Origin: Neobacillus novalis NBRC 102450
GTDB taxonomy: Bacteria; Bacillota; Bacilli; Bacillales; Cytobacillaceae
Assembly: GCF_001591805.1 (NCBI RefSeq)
Contig: NZ_BCVP01000007.1
Location: forward strand, 62,001 to 126,000
Direction of reading: 5' to 3'
Length of the DNA stretch: 64,000 bases
Shown here: piece after piece, positions 27,585-37,370 of the stretch
Layout: each line of letters opens with the position of its first letter
Position numbering within the stretch: position 1 is the first letter of the stretch
Made by a program: the position numbers and the translations under genes
Notes under the pieces: generated by a model
The model's database searches: none
Told to the model about the DNA's origin: nothing
What the model saw: only the letters and a program-made list of their open reading frames with translations

Positions 27585-28670
27585 TTATTCAAATGTAATC
27601 TTGTCAACTGTCTCACGGTCCAGGCGTTTGATGACTTCGACAATTAACTTAACAGCGTTTTCGAAATCGTCGCGATGAAGCATGGCAGCATGCGAATGGA
27701 TATAGCGGGTCGCAATTGTAATGGCAAGCGCTGGAACCCCATTATGGGTCAAATGGATGGAACCAGCATCCGTACCGCCGCCGGGAATGGACTCGAATTG
27801 ATACGGGATGTTCAATTCATCAGCTGTATCGGTAACTAAATCACGCAAGCCTTTATGGGCTACAAGTGAGGCATCAAAGATAACGACTTGCGGTCCTTTG
27901 CCCATTTTGCTCATTGCTTCTTTTTCAGAAATCCCTGGTGTATCGCCGGCGATACCAACATCAACCGCAAAGCCGATATCCGGTTGGATTTTGTAAGTTG
28001 CCGTTTTAGCACCGCGCAAGCCAACCTCTTCTTGAACCGCCCCAACACCATAAACAACGTTAGGATGGTCAACACCTTTTAATTGTTTCAAAACATCAAT
28101 TGCGATTGCACAGCCAATCCGGTTATCCCAGGCTTTCGCTAACAGCATTTTCTCATTGTTCATCACGGTGAACTCGAAATACGGAACGACCATATCTCCA
28201 GGACGGACGCCCCACTCCGCAGCATCTTCACGACTTGAAGCGCCGATATCGATGAACATATCTTTAATGTCGACTGGCTTCTTGCGGGCTTCCGCCGATA
28301 AAATATGCGGAGGCTTAGAGCCGATAATACCGGTTACATCGCCCTTTTTGGTCACGATTGTCACGCGCTGAGCAAGCATAACCTGGCCCCACCAGCCGCC
28401 AACCGGTTGAAAACGAAGGAAACCTTTATCATCAATTTGCGTAATCATGAAGCCGACTTCATCTAAGTGACCGGCTACCATGATTTTCGGGCCGCCTTCT
28501 TTACCTACCTTTTTGGCAATTAAACTGCCAAGTCCATCAGTAGTCAGTTCATCTGCAAATGGCTCTATGTATTTCTTCATTACTTCGCGCACTTCACGCT
28601 CATTGCCGGGAATTCCTTTGGCATCGGTTAAATCTTTTAACATCGTCAATGTTTCATCTAAATTTGCCAT
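27585..28670 (-). CDS. ysdC: M42 family metallo-aminopeptidase (YsdC-like)
   Basis: Cytosolic di-zinc aminopeptidase, probably removing N-terminal residues from peptides; family members form tetrahedral dodecamers. The 361 residues contain metal and catalytic motifs [59 protein letters not shown] and [14 protein letters not shown], and the C-terminal [10 protein letters not shown]. These provide the expected His, Asp, Glu-Glu, Asp and His ligands. Monocistronic by position. Substrate preference cannot be read from sequence. Confidence 0.92.
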   Translation of the reverse strand: MANLDETLTMLKDLTDAKGIPGNEREVREVMKKYIEPFADELTTDGLGSLIAKKVGKEGGPKIMVAGHLDEVGFMITQIDDKGFLRFQPVGGWWGQVMLAQRVTIVTKKGDVTGIIGSKPPHILSAEARKKPVDIKDMFIDIGASSREDAAEWGVRPGDMVVPYFEFTVMNNEKMLLAKAWDNRIGCAIAIDVLKQLKGVDHPNVVYGVGAVQEEVGLRGAKTATYKIQPDIGFAVDVGIAGDTPGISEKEAMSKMGKGPQVVIFDASLVAHKGLRDLVTDTADELNIPYQFESIPGGGTDAGSIHLTHNGVPALAITIATRYIHSHAAMLHRDDFENAVKLIVEVIKRLDRETVDKITFE

Positions 28671-28745
28671 CTAATAGCCCCCTGATTTATGTATTTGTAC
28701 GACATCCATTATACAGAAAAAAACTGCAAAGTTACAAATTTTCTG

Positions 28746-29243
28746 CTAATAGTTATTCTGCTGTCTTTGATAATTTACTTCGTTCTTCCGGAAATATGCC
28801 TGCTCCATTTCCTCCTGCGTAAATCCCAACTGTTCCGCTAACACTAAATATGCTGCAAACAATTCTATGTAACTCGGTAAATTTTTCGCCTTCTGAAAAC
28901 TACTAATCAATTCATAAATACGTATGAACTGATCTGTCGCATTCACATCAAAGGGAATCCCAGGAACCTTCAATTCCATCTGTTCCGCATCAAAGCCGCA
29001 TTCAATTCCGAGCGACAAAATAAAATGCACGCCATCGACAAACTCTTCGAGAATCACAGCTTTAGCGGAAGATGGCTTCACGCTCCAAAATTTAAAACAG
29101 CGGGTTTCATTGGCCAATTCACCTATTTCTACAAGCAAGGCAAGCACCTTTCTGTTAAATAAATCTTCGTTCAGCAGCCCATGCTTTTCTTCAATATGGC
29201 GATCCAATGCCTTTTGCATTTCGAACAGTTTTTCAAGTTGCAT
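28746..29243 (-). CDS. dimeric all-alpha dUTP diphosphatase
   Basis: Hydrolyses dUTP to dUMP and pyrophosphate, limiting uracil in DNA. The 165 residues are helical with the MazG/dUTPase-2 acidic motifs EIGELANE (39-46) and EEFVDGVHF (66-74), which bind magnesium. CFKFWSVKPSS between them is the family's substrate-binding segment. AAAAGGAG precedes the ATG. It is unrelated to the trimeric dUTPases of B. subtilis prophages. It is a lone gene diverging from ysdB. Confidence 0.85.
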   Translation of the reverse strand: MQLEKLFEMQKALDRHIEEKHGLLNEDLFNRKVLALLVEIGELANETRCFKFWSVKPSSAKAVILEEFVDGVHFILSLGIECGFDAEQMELKVPGIPFDVNATDQFIRIYELISSFQKAKNLPSYIELFAAYLVLAEQLGFTQEEMEQAYFRKNEVNYQRQQNNY

Positions 29244-29271
29244 AACAATCTACTCCTTTTAGAAAAATTAT

Positions 29272-29297
29272 TGAAACCTTTTTCATCATGGTTCGTA
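29272..29297 (+). promoter_or_regulatory. sigma-W (ECF) promoter of ysdB
   Basis: TGAAAC (29272-29277), exactly 16 bp, then CGTA (29294-29297): a full match to the Bacillus sigma-W consensus, about 33 bp before the ysdB start. Confidence 0.88.
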
Positions 29298-29329
29298 TTA
29301 AAAGAAAAATAGGTGTAGGAGGCTTGGCC

Positions 29330-29707
29330 ATGATTTGGTTACTGCGCTTCGTATTGTTGTTTTTCATTTTTTTCTTATTTTATGCTGTGGTAAAAATTCT
29401 TTTTACATCAAGCAGAAAACTTGAATCTGCCCGTAAACATAACAGATTTTTATTAATCGATAATGACGATGTTAGAAAAAACTTTATGCTCACCTATAAA
29501 GGTGCGGTGTTTGCTGGTGAAAAATACATCGGATCCACAGATAACACCTTTGACGTTATCTCCATCTCGATTTGGCCGGAAAATTCCGCCACACTTAAAG
29601 GGATGGTAAAGGATGACTTTTTTTATATCGATAAAAAAATCCTTGAGAACTATCCAAATGCCGAAATCAATTGGAAAAGCCCTGTGAAAGAATTTTTACA
29701 GCATTAG
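29330..29707 (+). CDS. ysdB: sigma-W pathway protein YsdB
   Basis: Small protein of the envelope stress regulon. I place the start at the ATG with AGGAGG seven bases upstream (MIWLLRFVLLFFIF); longer versions would begin upstream of or within the promoter. The 125 residues have one N-terminal transmembrane helix (about 3-25) and a soluble domain with the region NNR-like KHNRFLLIDNDDVRKNFMLTY. In B. subtilis YsdB modulates the RsiW/sigma-W pathway. Function here is inferred from similarity, promoter type and context. Confidence 0.88.
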   Translation: MIWLLRFVLLFFIFFLFYAVVKILFTSSRKLESARKHNRFLLIDNDDVRKNFMLTYKGAVFAGEKYIGSTDNTFDVISISIWPENSATLKGMVKDDFFYIDKKILENYPNAEINWKSPVKEFLQH

Positions 29708-29729
29708 CCGCCTGCATTGCGGCTTTTTA
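29706..29729 (+). terminator. terminator of ysdB
   Basis: Stem AGCCGC/GCGGCT (29706-29711 with 29719-29724) starting in the stop codon, followed by five Ts. Confidence 0.8.
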
Positions 29730-29987
29730 TATTAGCCATTTAAGGAAAAGAATAAGTTCAATACCTGCAAGGAAGGGGAAGCCAATTTTAAACGATAAAT
29801 GCTTTGTTTTATGACGATAAAGCTGCATTCCTGCCGTTGTACCAATAGCTCCGCCAAATAGCGCCACAAGCCACAAGGTCCGCTCGCGGATTCTGTACTC
29901 GTGCTTTTTCGCCCGCTTTTTATCCTCTCCCATAATGATAAGCCCTACTATATTCATAACCAAAAAGGCGGTCACTACTATCGCCAT
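29727..29987 (-). CDS. ysdA: DUF1294 membrane protein YsdA
   Basis: 86-residue protein with about three hydrophobic helices and the family motif MGEDKKRAKKHEYRIRERTLWLVALFGGAIGTTAGMQLYRHKTKH. Function unknown. The frame is open further upstream, but an upstream start would lie in the rplT terminator; the ATG chosen has GGGAGG ten bases before it and gives the usual family length. It converges with ysdB. Confidence 0.8.
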   Translation of the reverse strand: MAIVVTAFLVMNIVGLIIMGEDKKRAKKHEYRIRERTLWLVALFGGAIGTTAGMQLYRHKTKHLSFKIGFPFLAGIELILFLKWLI

Positions 29988-30009
29988 ACCTAGAAATCCT
30001 CCCATATCG

Positions 30010-30043
30010 AAAAAGCCATCCTCAGCAATGAGAATGGCTTTTA
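30010..30043 (-). terminator. terminator of infC-rpmI-rplT
   Basis: Arms AAAAGCCATTCTCA and TGAGGATGGCTTTT on the minus strand (one mismatch, four-base loop) end in Ts just after the rplT stop codon. Confidence 0.9.
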
Positions 30044-30050
30044 TCAATAA

Positions 30051-30410
30051 TTACTTGTTGTTTTGTGCTTTTGCAACATTCGCTAATTCAGCAAATGCGT
30101 TTGCATCGCTTACTGCTAATTCAGCAAGCATCTTGCGGTTTACTTCGATACCAGCAAGCTTTAAGCCGTGCATTAAACGGCTGTAAGAAAGACCGTTCAT
30201 ACGAGCTGCTGCGTTGATACGAGTAATCCAAAGTTTGCGGAAGTCGCGTTTTTTCTGGCGACGGTCGCGGAAAGCATACATTAATGATTTCATAACCTGC
30301 TGGTTAGCAACTTTATATAATGTATGTTTTGAACCGTAATAACCTTTTGCTAATTTTAAAACTTTTTTACGACGCTTGCGCGTAACTGTACCGCCTTTTA
30401 CACGTGGCAT
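30051..30410 (-). CDS. rplT: 50S ribosomal protein L20
   Basis: Early 23S rRNA assembly protein of the large subunit and translational/transcriptional repressor of its own operon. The ATG giving [23 protein letters not shown] has GGAGGG upstream and yields 119 residues, the normal length. The protein is highly basic with the signature [23 protein letters not shown]. Last gene of infC-rpmI-rplT. Confidence 0.97.
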   Translation of the reverse strand: MPRVKGGTVTRKRRKKVLKLAKGYYGSKHTLYKVANQQVMKSLMYAFRDRRQKKRDFRKLWITRINAAARMNGLSYSRLMHGLKLAGIEVNRKMLAELAVSDANAFAELANVAKAQNNK

Positions 30411-30448
30411 GTAATTTCCCTCCAATATCGAAATCGATCACTTCTTAA

Positions 30449-30649
30449 TTATTTAACGTAAGTTAACATTTGACGAACGCGTTTGAAATCTCCTTTAGAA
30501 ATAAGAGATGCTTTACGAAGTTTACGTTTTGCTTTTGTAGATTTGTTTGCGAATAAGTGGCTTGTATAAGCGTGGTCACGTTTTAACTGACCAGAACCAG
30601 TTCTCTTGACACGCTTTGCAGCGCCGCGGTGTGTTTTCATTTTAGGCAT
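30449..30649 (-). CDS. rpmI: 50S ribosomal protein L35
   Basis: 66-residue basic large-subunit protein; [20 protein letters not shown] is the family signature, with [12 protein letters not shown] at the C-terminus. It sits between infC and rplT, 17 bp after infC, and is co-regulated through the L20 leader. Confidence 0.97.
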   Translation of the reverse strand: MPKMKTHRGAAKRVKRTGSGQLKRDHAYTSHLFANKSTKAKRKLRKASLISKGDFKRVRQMLTYVK

Positions 30650-30666
30650 TTGGGATATCCTCCTTA

Positions 30667-31182
30667 TTACTTTTCGATTTTAGGTGCTAAGACTAGGAAC
30701 ATGCTTCGTCCATCCATTTTCGGATGTGACTCGATGGTCGCAACTTCCTTGCACGCTGCGGAAAAACGGTCTAACACACGTTGACCAATTTCTTTATGGG
30801 TAATCGCCCGGCCTTTGAAGCGGATTGAAGCTTTTACCTTGTCGCCTTTTTCCAAGAACTTAATTGCATTGCGAAGCTTTGTATTAAAGTCATGCTCATC
30901 AATTGTCGGGCTCAGACGAACTTCTTTTGTAGTGATGATCTTTTGATTCTTACGAGCTTCTTTTTCTTTCTTTTGATTCTCGAATTTAAATTTGCCATAG
31001 TCCATAATCCGGGCTACCGGAGGCTTTGCATTTGGTGCTACAAGTACCAAATCAAGATTCACTCGTCCGGCAATCTCCAACGCTTCAAATTTGGTTTTAA
31101 TCCCCAATTGTTCGCCGTTTTGATCAATTAGACGAACTTCACGAGCGCGAATACCCTCATTTAACAACATGTCTTTGCTAAT
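30667..31182 (-). CDS. infC: translation initiation factor IF-3, ATT start codon
   Basis: Binds the 30S subunit, prevents premature 50S joining and checks the start codon and initiator tRNA. I place the start at ATT (followed by [17 protein letters not shown]), with GGAGGT eight bases upstream. This non-standard start is known for bacillar infC and lets IF-3 limit its own synthesis. The 171 residues contain [21 protein letters not shown] and the C-terminal [24 protein letters not shown]. The frame remains open upstream through the SD itself, which argues against the longer version. Confidence 0.93.
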   Translation of the reverse strand: MSKDMLLNEGIRAREVRLIDQNGEQLGIKTKFEALEIAGRVNLDLVLVAPNAKPPVARIMDYGKFKFENQKKEKEARKNQKIITTKEVRLSPTIDEHDFNTKLRNAIKFLEKGDKVKASIRFKGRAITHKEIGQRVLDRFSAACKEVATIESHPKMDGRSMFLVLAPKIEK

Positions 31183-31196
31183 AATTAGCCACCTCC

Positions 31197-31457
31197 AAGG
31201 TTTTATCACGAATACGTTCGTCTAGGTCAAGAAACATCTGAGTTAACATCACGACCAAATCGACAGGTATGAAAAACTTTTTATCAGTGTTTTTGCTTAA
31301 GTACACAAATAAAAAAGTGTGGATGAATACACCCACACTTTACAGAACATAAGTAAGAAACAAAAAGTTCACGTAAAACCTGCCAACTGCTCAAATGCGT
31401 CAATCAGGTGAGAAGCGGGTGCTTCTTCTTTTCCCAAAACAGTATTCAATTTTCACC
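31197..31457 (-). promoter_or_regulatory. L20 leader of infC-rpmI-rplT
   Basis: The 5' leader begins around GGAAAAGAAGAAGCACCCGC on the minus strand, contains an alternative-pairing region, and ends in a strong terminator (31305-31340), as in the B. subtilis infC leader. Excess L20 is expected to bind the leader and promote termination. Confidence 0.82.
31305..31340 (-). terminator. attenuator terminator in the infC leader
   Basis: Stem AAAGTGTGG/CCACACTTT (31313-31321 with 31332-31340) followed by TTTATT on the minus strand, about 120 bp before infC. Confidence 0.88.
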
Positions 31458-31463
31458 TTAGTA

Positions 31464-31493
31464 ACTATAACATAAGCAAAGATGTAATGTCAA
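31464..31493 (-). promoter_or_regulatory. sigma-A promoter of infC operon
   Basis: Minus-strand -35 TTGACA (31488-31493), 18-bp spacer, -10 TATAGT (31464-31469), upstream of the L20 leader. The remaining 70 bp up to the thrS terminator hold nothing I recognise. Confidence 0.8.
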
Positions 31494-31567
31494 ATGAACT
31501 ATTAACAAATGACAACGAAATTTAGTTTAACAAGAATCTAAAGAATTTTCAACAGTTTTTTTAAAAC

Positions 31568-31592
31568 AAAAAAAGAGGAGGCCCTTTTTTTT
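31568..31592 (-). terminator. probable terminator of thrS
   Basis: An A/T-flanked short hairpin (arms AAAAAGGG and CTCTTTTT, imperfect) ends in a T-run on the minus strand after the thrS stop codon. Confidence 0.6.
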
Positions 31593-31599
31593 TGTTTTA

Positions 31600-33534
31600 C
31601 TATCCTTTTTTTACTTCAGCCATTATCGAAGCAAGAAACTCAGCAAATGGCTTTGTCTCAGAGTTTTGCTCGCCATATTTGCGGATATTTACGGCCTGGT
31701 CTTCGACTTCTTTGTCGCCGACAACAAGCATATATGGTATTTTTTGCATTTGTGCTTCACGGATTTTATAGCCTACTTTTTCATCACGGCCATCCAGCTC
31801 AACACGGAAGCCTTCGTTTTGCAGCTGTTCTTGAACTTGTTTCGCATAATCATAATGCGCACCCGGCGATACTGGAATGACTTGAACCTGTACAGGAGCG
31901 AGCCATGTTGGGAATGCTCCCTTGTATTCTTCGATTAAGAAAGCTACAAATCGTTCCATTGTTGATACGACACCGCGGTGGATAACAACAGGACGATGCT
32001 GTTTGCCATCTTCCCCGACATAAGTTAAATCAAAACGCTCAGGCAGCAAGAAGTCTAATTGAACAGTGGAAAGTGTTTCTTCTTTACCTAAGGCAGTCTT
32101 TACTTGAACGTCTAGTTTAGGACCATAGAAGGCCGCTTCGCCTTCCGCTTCAAAATAGTCTAGACCTAAGTCATCCATTGCTTCCTTAAGCATCCCCTGC
32201 GCTTTTTCCCACATTGCATCATCATCAAAATACTTTTCAGTATCTTTCGGATCACGGTAGGAAAGACGGAAGGAATAATCATTTAAATTAAAGTCTTTAT
32301 AAACAGCTAAAACAAGGTTAACTACCCGCTTGAATTCATCTTTAATTTGGTCAGGCCGGACGAAAATATGAGCATCATTTAACGTCATTCCCCGTACACG
32401 CTGCAGCCCTGATAAGGCGCCGGACATTTCATAGCGATGCATGGTTCCAAGTTCAGCGATTCGAATCGGCAGTTCACGGTAGCTATGAATTGCATTTTTG
32501 TAGACCATCATATGGTGCGGACAGTTCATTGGACGAAGGACTAATTGCTCGTTATCCATGTCCATAACCGGGAACATATCTTCTTGATAATGGGCCCAGT
32601 GACCTGAAGTTTTATAAAGATCAACACTGCCCATCACAGGAGTATAAACATGGTCATACCCTAGGCGGACTTCCTTATCAACAATATAGCGCTCGATGAT
32701 GCGACGGATTGTTGCCCCTTTAGGGAGCCATAACGGTAAGCCTTGACCAACTAATTGGGAATTAGTAAAAAGGCTTAATTCTTTCCCAATTTTACGGTGA
32801 TCACGCTCTTTCGCCTCTTCAAGCAGGCGAAGGTGTTCTGCTAAATCTTCTTTTTTGAAAAAGGCTGTACCGTATATGCGCTGCAGCATTTTATTATCGC
32901 TGTCACCGCGCCAGTAGGCACCAGCAATGCTCAATAATTTAAATTCTTTAATTTTTCCAGTTGACGGAACATGGACACCACGGCAAAGGTCGACAAATTC
33001 ACCTTGTTGATAAAGTGTGACCGTTTCCCCATCAGGTATCGCTTCAATGAGTTCAAGCTTATAAGGATCATCCATTTCTTTAAAAAGTTGAACAGCCTCA
33101 TCCCTGCTTACTTCTTTGCGAATAATCTCAAGGTTTTCGTTGACGATCTTCGCCATTTCTTTTTCGATTTTCGGAAGATCTTCAGGCGTTAATGATTCCT
33201 CCAGATCCATGTCATAATAGAAGCCGCCTTCAATGACCGGCCCGACGCCAAGATTGACGTTAGGATAAAGCCTATTAACAGCCTGGGCCATTAAATGCGC
33301 CGTGCTGTGACGCAATACCTCTAAAGCATCACTGGAATCAGGAACAACGATTTCTATGGAACCATCCTCAAAGATTGGACGGCGAAGGTCAACCAATTGA
33401 CCGTTCCATTTACCGGCAATCGCCTTTTTCTTCAGGCCGGGGCTAATGGAAGCGGCGATATCTTCTGTTGTGGTTCCACGCGGGAACTCCTTTACTGCCC
33501 CATCAGGAAACGAAAACTTAACAACGTCTGACAT
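31600..33534 (-). CDS. thrS: threonine-tRNA ligase
   Basis: Charges tRNA-Thr and edits Ser-tRNA. The ATG chosen ([14 protein letters not shown]) has AAAGGAGG upstream and gives 644 residues, matching B. subtilis ThrS. Domains in order are TGS (about 1-63), the editing domain with [11 protein letters not shown] and [10 protein letters not shown], and the class II core with [11 protein letters not shown] (zinc cysteine), [31 protein letters not shown] and [15 protein letters not shown]. The anticodon-binding domain fills the last 110 residues. A Thr T-box precedes it. Confidence 0.97.
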   Translation of the reverse strand: MSDVVKFSFPDGAVKEFPRGTTTEDIAASISPGLKKKAIAGKWNGQLVDLRRPIFEDGSIEIVVPDSSDALEVLRHSTAHLMAQAVNRLYPNVNLGVGPVIEGGFYYDMDLEESLTPEDLPKIEKEMAKIVNENLEIIRKEVSRDEAVQLFKEMDDPYKLELIEAIPDGETVTLYQQGEFVDLCRGVHVPSTGKIKEFKLLSIAGAYWRGDSDNKMLQRIYGTAFFKKEDLAEHLRLLEEAKERDHRKIGKELSLFTNSQLVGQGLPLWLPKGATIRRIIERYIVDKEVRLGYDHVYTPVMGSVDLYKTSGHWAHYQEDMFPVMDMDNEQLVLRPMNCPHHMMVYKNAIHSYRELPIRIAELGTMHRYEMSGALSGLQRVRGMTLNDAHIFVRPDQIKDEFKRVVNLVLAVYKDFNLNDYSFRLSYRDPKDTEKYFDDDAMWEKAQGMLKEAMDDLGLDYFEAEGEAAFYGPKLDVQVKTALGKEETLSTVQLDFLLPERFDLTYVGEDGKQHRPVVIHRGVVSTMERFVAFLIEEYKGAFPTWLAPVQVQVIPVSPGAHYDYAKQVQEQLQNEGFRVELDGRDEKVGYKIREAQMQKIPYMLVVGDKEVEDQAVNIRKYGEQNSETKPFAEFLASIMAEVKKG

Positions 33535-33583
33535 AACAACTCCTCCTTTAAATTTGAGCGCCATTTATGGTCGCTTTTAAAAA

Positions 33584-33870
33584 AAAATAAAAAAACCCGT
33601 CCCTGGAATAGGGACGAGTTTTGATAAACACGTGGTTCCACCCAATTTTTCACTTTCAACAACATCATTGAAAATGACTTTGGTCAGGTAACGGCTGTAG
33701 CCGTCAACAATTACTAACCCCATAAAAAGCTGAAGTGTTCCTTGCTGAAGTTTAAAGGTGGTAAGTATGTTTTCCGTGTTAGGAGACTTTCAGCCGCGGA
33801 CTCCCTCTCTAGTGAACCGTAAAAAAATACTGTTATCCTTATCATTACTGTTGCTGTAATATTTATTATG
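33584..33870 (-). promoter_or_regulatory. T-box leader (tRNA-Thr sensing) of thrS
   Basis: The T-box sequence TGGGTGGAACCACG is opposite 33631-33644, followed by a terminator (arms near 33595-33604 and 33610-33621) with a long T-run. ACC triplets opposite 33757-33762 are candidate specifiers. Uncharged tRNA-Thr should relieve termination ahead of thrS. Confidence 0.9.
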
Positions 33871-33876
33871 TATGTT

Positions 33877-33905
33877 ATTATAATGACTTCGAATTTAAAA
33901 AGCAA
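33877..33905 (-). promoter_or_regulatory. sigma-A promoter of thrS
   Basis: Minus-strand -35 TTGCTT (33900-33905), 17-bp spacer, -10 TATAAT (33877-33882), just before the T-box leader. Confidence 0.75.
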
Positions 33906-33941
33906 GATACACAAAACTAAATATTGCCATAATTTTATTCT

Positions 33942-34823
33942 TTATGCCTGATTTTCTGAAGAATTTTTTTCAGAGGCCCATTTTTTCAGCTCACGGAGGG
34001 CTGCAAACGTTTTAATTTCCACTCTTTCTTCAAAAATATTTTTGATTGTTCTAACTAACGGTTCGTCAGGATCTTTCGTATAAATAAAAATAGTTGTCGG
34101 TGCCAGCGATAACAGCGGTGCAATCGATGCAGAATCAACATAAACAGGATGATTAACTAGCAGCTTTCGATCAATCATTCTTGTTAATTCCCCTCTTTTT
34201 ATCTCGACAAAAAGTTCATTATAAAAAGTAATTTCCTCATCAAATAATAAATGAAGAATATCCATTTTCGGCTCCCGATTCGCCAAAAACTCCCGAAGCA
34301 TTTGTACAAACATTTGATATTCCTGTTCCATTTTATATTCATCAATCGCAATCTCCACAAAGCTTTCTAAACTCTGGAGATATGGACGCAGGCGGAATTT
34401 TAGGAAAGAATCAAACGAAAAAGAAATATTATCCTGGAAAATATGATCGATAGCTTCCCTAATATGATCCGGCTCCATACTTGTTTCCTTGATGAACACA
34501 GCTAGGTCCTTTCTTTGTCCATCAAGTACAGAGTAAATAATCTCGATTATTTGCTGCTGCTCTTCCACATCCTCATAATAAAATTGGTCTTTCATTATCT
34601 CTCTAAACCAGTCATCGCGCTTGATATTTGTAATAAAATCATAAAATGCCGTTTTAATCCAATCAAAAATATCAGTGGGTAAGCCGCCATCTAAAATTTT
34701 TACTATATGTCGATCTTCTAAAAGAAGAATATTGTGATTATCCGGATTTAATGGTAAATACTTCAGCAAGTGGTTATAGAACCTTTGTGCCTCCAGCTTG
34801 CTTCGGAAGATGATTTCTGCCAA
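33942..34823 (-). CDS. ytxC: putative sporulation protein YtxC
   Basis: 293-residue soluble acidic protein of the YtxC family, conserved in sporeformers next to dnaI-dnaB and thrS; function unknown. The start is TTG with GGGGGG six bases upstream. The middle is helical (LKFRLRPYLQSLESFVEIAIDEYKMEQEYQMFVQML), followed by a possible alpha/beta segment (VYVDSASIAPLLSLAPTTIFIY). A terminator separates it from dnaI upstream, so it probably has its own promoter in the 150-bp gap, which I could not define. Confidence 0.85.
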   Translation of the reverse strand: MAEIIFRSKLEAQRFYNHLLKYLPLNPDNHNILLLEDRHIVKILDGGLPTDIFDWIKTAFYDFITNIKRDDWFREIMKDQFYYEDVEEQQQIIEIIYSVLDGQRKDLAVFIKETSMEPDHIREAIDHIFQDNISFSFDSFLKFRLRPYLQSLESFVEIAIDEYKMEQEYQMFVQMLREFLANREPKMDILHLLFDEEITFYNELFVEIKRGELTRMIDRKLLVNHPVYVDSASIAPLLSLAPTTIFIYTKDPDEPLVRTIKNIFEERVEIKTFAALRELKKWASEKNSSENQA

Positions 34824-34914
34824 CCAAATCCCCCCTTTTCAGCCAATCTCTGTTTTAATATATATGGGGGACTTGGCCAAAATAGAAGTTAGCTGACAAA
34901 GGCTTTTTGTATTT

Positions 34915-34948
34915 AAATAAAAAAAGACTGCCGCTTTTATCGGCAATC
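34915..34948 (-). terminator. terminator of dnaB-dnaI
   Basis: Stem ATTGCCG/CGGCAGT on the minus strand with a seven-base loop, followed by seven Ts. Confidence 0.85.
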
Positions 34949-34974
34949 CTACTATCACTTTCTATTTCACATGG

Positions 34975-35901
34975 TTATCTGCGATTCGGACCATCTACCT
35001 GCACCGGCTCGCTCAAGGTTCGAATCCGCTCCATAATCCGCCTTGCTTTCATTTTCTCCTCTTCGCCCCGCTGGCTGTAGGTCAGATGATGCTCCAGCCC
35101 CGCAAAATCAAAGTTAGAGGTGAAAAAGGTCGGCAGGCTTTCAAGCATCCGGAACTGGAGGATTGGACCCAGTACCTCATCCCTCGTCCAGCTTGACATA
35201 GCTTCAGCGCCAATATCATCTAACATGAGAATGGATTCCTTTTTCAGTGCTTCAATTTTTTCGTTTAAGGTGGAATCCGCAATGGAACTCTTCATTTCTC
35301 GAAGTAGTTCCGGGACATAAACAATCATCGAGGATATTTGTTTTTTCGCCAGTTCATTGGCAATTGCCCCTAGCAAATAGGATTTCCCCACACCGAATTT
35401 CCCGTAGAGGTATAGGCCTTTTGCTTTTTTACCGGCTTCATAATTCATTAAGAAGGTTGCAGCCTTATCGCCAGCATCGAGCCTTCCTGAATCCCCTTCA
35501 AAGTCCTCAAAGGTCGCTTCCAAAATATCTCTTGGTACATAAAGACTTTTAATAAGCTTTTCATTTTTCTTTTTTTCATCTGCCATGACTTTTCTTGGGC
35601 ACTGTTTATAAACAACATCGATGGAATTTCGGGTAAACACCAATTCAGGGTGATAGCCCTTCATAAAGTTAATACATTTATCAAGACTCTCGCAGCGGTT
35701 GCATTCCTTGCTCTGGTTTGTGTACTCAAATAGTTTGCTCATGCTTTTTTCAATCATCTCTTGCGTAATCCCGCCTTGATGAGCAGCTAAAAATGCTTTA
35801 ATATCCGGATGTTGAAGGACTTGTTGACGCTGCTGCTGATAACGTTTTTGAAAATTTTCATTCGAGGCCAGCCGCTGTAATGTTTTGTTTATTTTCTCCA
35901 C
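34975..35901 (-). CDS. dnaI: primosomal protein DnaI (helicase loader)
   Basis: AAA+ ATPase that loads the replicative helicase DnaC onto the origin and restarted forks. The 308 residues have a helicase-binding N-terminal domain with zinc-site residues C67, C70, C76, H84 and C101. The AAA+ domain carries Walker A GKFGVGKS (167-174), Walker B LMLDDIG (225-231) and FTSNFDFAGLE sensor 1. The gene follows dnaB by 12 bp, as in B. subtilis. Confidence 0.95.
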   Translation of the reverse strand: MEKINKTLQRLASNENFQKRYQQQRQQVLQHPDIKAFLAAHQGGITQEMIEKSMSKLFEYTNQSKECNRCESLDKCINFMKGYHPELVFTRNSIDVVYKQCPRKVMADEKKKNEKLIKSLYVPRDILEATFEDFEGDSGRLDAGDKAATFLMNYEAGKKAKGLYLYGKFGVGKSYLLGAIANELAKKQISSMIVYVPELLREMKSSIADSTLNEKIEALKKESILMLDDIGAEAMSSWTRDEVLGPILQFRMLESLPTFFTSNFDFAGLEHHLTYSQRGEEEKMKARRIMERIRTLSEPVQVDGPNRR

Positions 35902-35913
35902 AATCTGTCACCT

Positions 35914-37299
35914 CTACTTCCTGAAGGCCTTTAATTTTTCCACTATGGCACGCTTTTTCGCTTCATCTTCTGTTTTGTTTCCTGGTGAAGCATCTTTTGC
36001 TGCTGTATCAGACTCATCAAACCACTCAGGAATTAACTCAGTCCGAGTCGGCTTTTTATTCACTTTCTTTCCAGCCTTTTTCCTTTCATTTTGCGCATTT
36101 TTATTACTTTTTGCGAGTTCCATCGCTTCCTTCACCGTTTTAACTTGAAGCCGGGCCCAGGTACTGGCAACGGCATCGACATAGTTTTTGGAAAATTGCA
36201 TCTTCGTTTCTATCAAGACAACATCAATCAACACATTTACCACGCCAGGAGGAAGCTTATATTTTATCATTACTTCTTCCAAAACTTTCAAATTGGCATT
36301 TGAAGGTTCTATTCCCCCTGAACGTTCTTTAAAAACGGTTAGCGGGGAGGTTGTTTCGTAATAACGGATTAATTTTTCTTCCTGGGTTTTCGGTTCAGAT
36401 AATTGAACTTGGAAAGCAGCCGGCTGGGTTCGGTTAATTAGGCTCGGAAGCTGGTCATAATTGACAAATTGATACCAATCACGAGCCCCTTTTCTTAATT
36501 CCTCAATATCTATCTCATCATTTGGATTAACCGCGCCTAAAATGAAGTTCTTCATTTCTATCGGGTTTATGTGATAAAGAAATGCAAGATTACTAATTAC
36601 CTTTTTCACCTTGGATGTCAGCGCTTTTTTAGGGACGAGCGATTCATTTAGTCCTGCTGCTAACAATTCGAAATCAAATGTGTTGATGTCAATCTGGATT
36701 GGATTTGTTTCGTCCCGGCCAATAAACTGCTGATTTTCGCCAGCTTCAATATCTTCAGAAACGTCCTGAAGGTATTGCAGACTCCCTGGCCTTGCCGAAG
36801 CAAACACATCTTGAAATGCGACCGTAACCTCTTGGTATTCATTTTCCTTTGGTTTTTGCTGGTCAGTAAAAAAGTGTTTAAGCCGGGCAAAATGGTTTTT
36901 TCCGATTTTTCGATAAAGATATATATTTAGCATCCCATCCAAAAAGAATTGCTCTGGGTTCAAGGGAGGGTATAGCTCGTAAATAAACGATCGTCCATCT
37001 TCATCTGTTTTAACAAATGTTTTTAATAACCCAATACCTTCAAGCTTGAGTCTTGCTTCGTAAATATCCTTTAAATTCATTCCTAATAGATTCATCAATA
37101 AATGGTGTGTGGAGGATTCCGACCAAAGCCGATTTTCCTCAAGCTCCGCCCAGAGCGTCATATACAAACTAAAGCAAGTTGAGCCAATCAAGGGCTGATA
37201 TAAAAACGTCAGCACTTTTCGGTCATACTCGTGCAAGAGCCCATTAGCCGCTACAAGATAACGGTCGATAGGAAGAATTTCCTGCCAATGCTGCGCCAT
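35914..37299 (-). CDS. dnaB: replication initiation and membrane attachment protein DnaB
   Basis: Co-loader of the helicase with DnaD and DnaI, and attaches the origin region to the membrane. The start giving MAQHWQEILPIDRYLV matches the family N-terminus and has AAAGG upstream; 461 residues. Repeated DnaD/DnaB-type domains are visible (VLTFLYQPLIGSTCFSLYMTLWAELEENRLW; C-terminal LKVLEEVMIKYKLPPGVVNVLIDVVL). The tail is lysine-rich. In operon with dnaI. Confidence 0.92.
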   Translation of the reverse strand: MAQHWQEILPIDRYLVAANGLLHEYDRKVLTFLYQPLIGSTCFSLYMTLWAELEENRLWSESSTHHLLMNLLGMNLKDIYEARLKLEGIGLLKTFVKTDEDGRSFIYELYPPLNPEQFFLDGMLNIYLYRKIGKNHFARLKHFFTDQQKPKENEYQEVTVAFQDVFASARPGSLQYLQDVSEDIEAGENQQFIGRDETNPIQIDINTFDFELLAAGLNESLVPKKALTSKVKKVISNLAFLYHINPIEMKNFILGAVNPNDEIDIEELRKGARDWYQFVNYDQLPSLINRTQPAAFQVQLSEPKTQEEKLIRYYETTSPLTVFKERSGGIEPSNANLKVLEEVMIKYKLPPGVVNVLIDVVLIETKMQFSKNYVDAVASTWARLQVKTVKEAMELAKSNKNAQNERKKAGKKVNKKPTRTELIPEWFDESDTAAKDASPGNKTEDEAKKRAIVEKLKAFRK

Positions 37300-37340
37300 A
37301 TCCACCCAACCTTTCTCCAATTATTTTAAAGACTATCTAA

Positions 37341-37370
37341 CTTTAGCGCCAAAACGCTTCCGCTTTTCTA
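37341..37370. repeat. dispersed AGCGGAAG-type intergenic repeat, copy 2
   Basis: Minus strand TAGAAAAGCGGAAGCG followed by TTTTGGCGC; related to the copy at 3220-3260. It lies between nrdR and dnaB. Confidence 0.5.
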
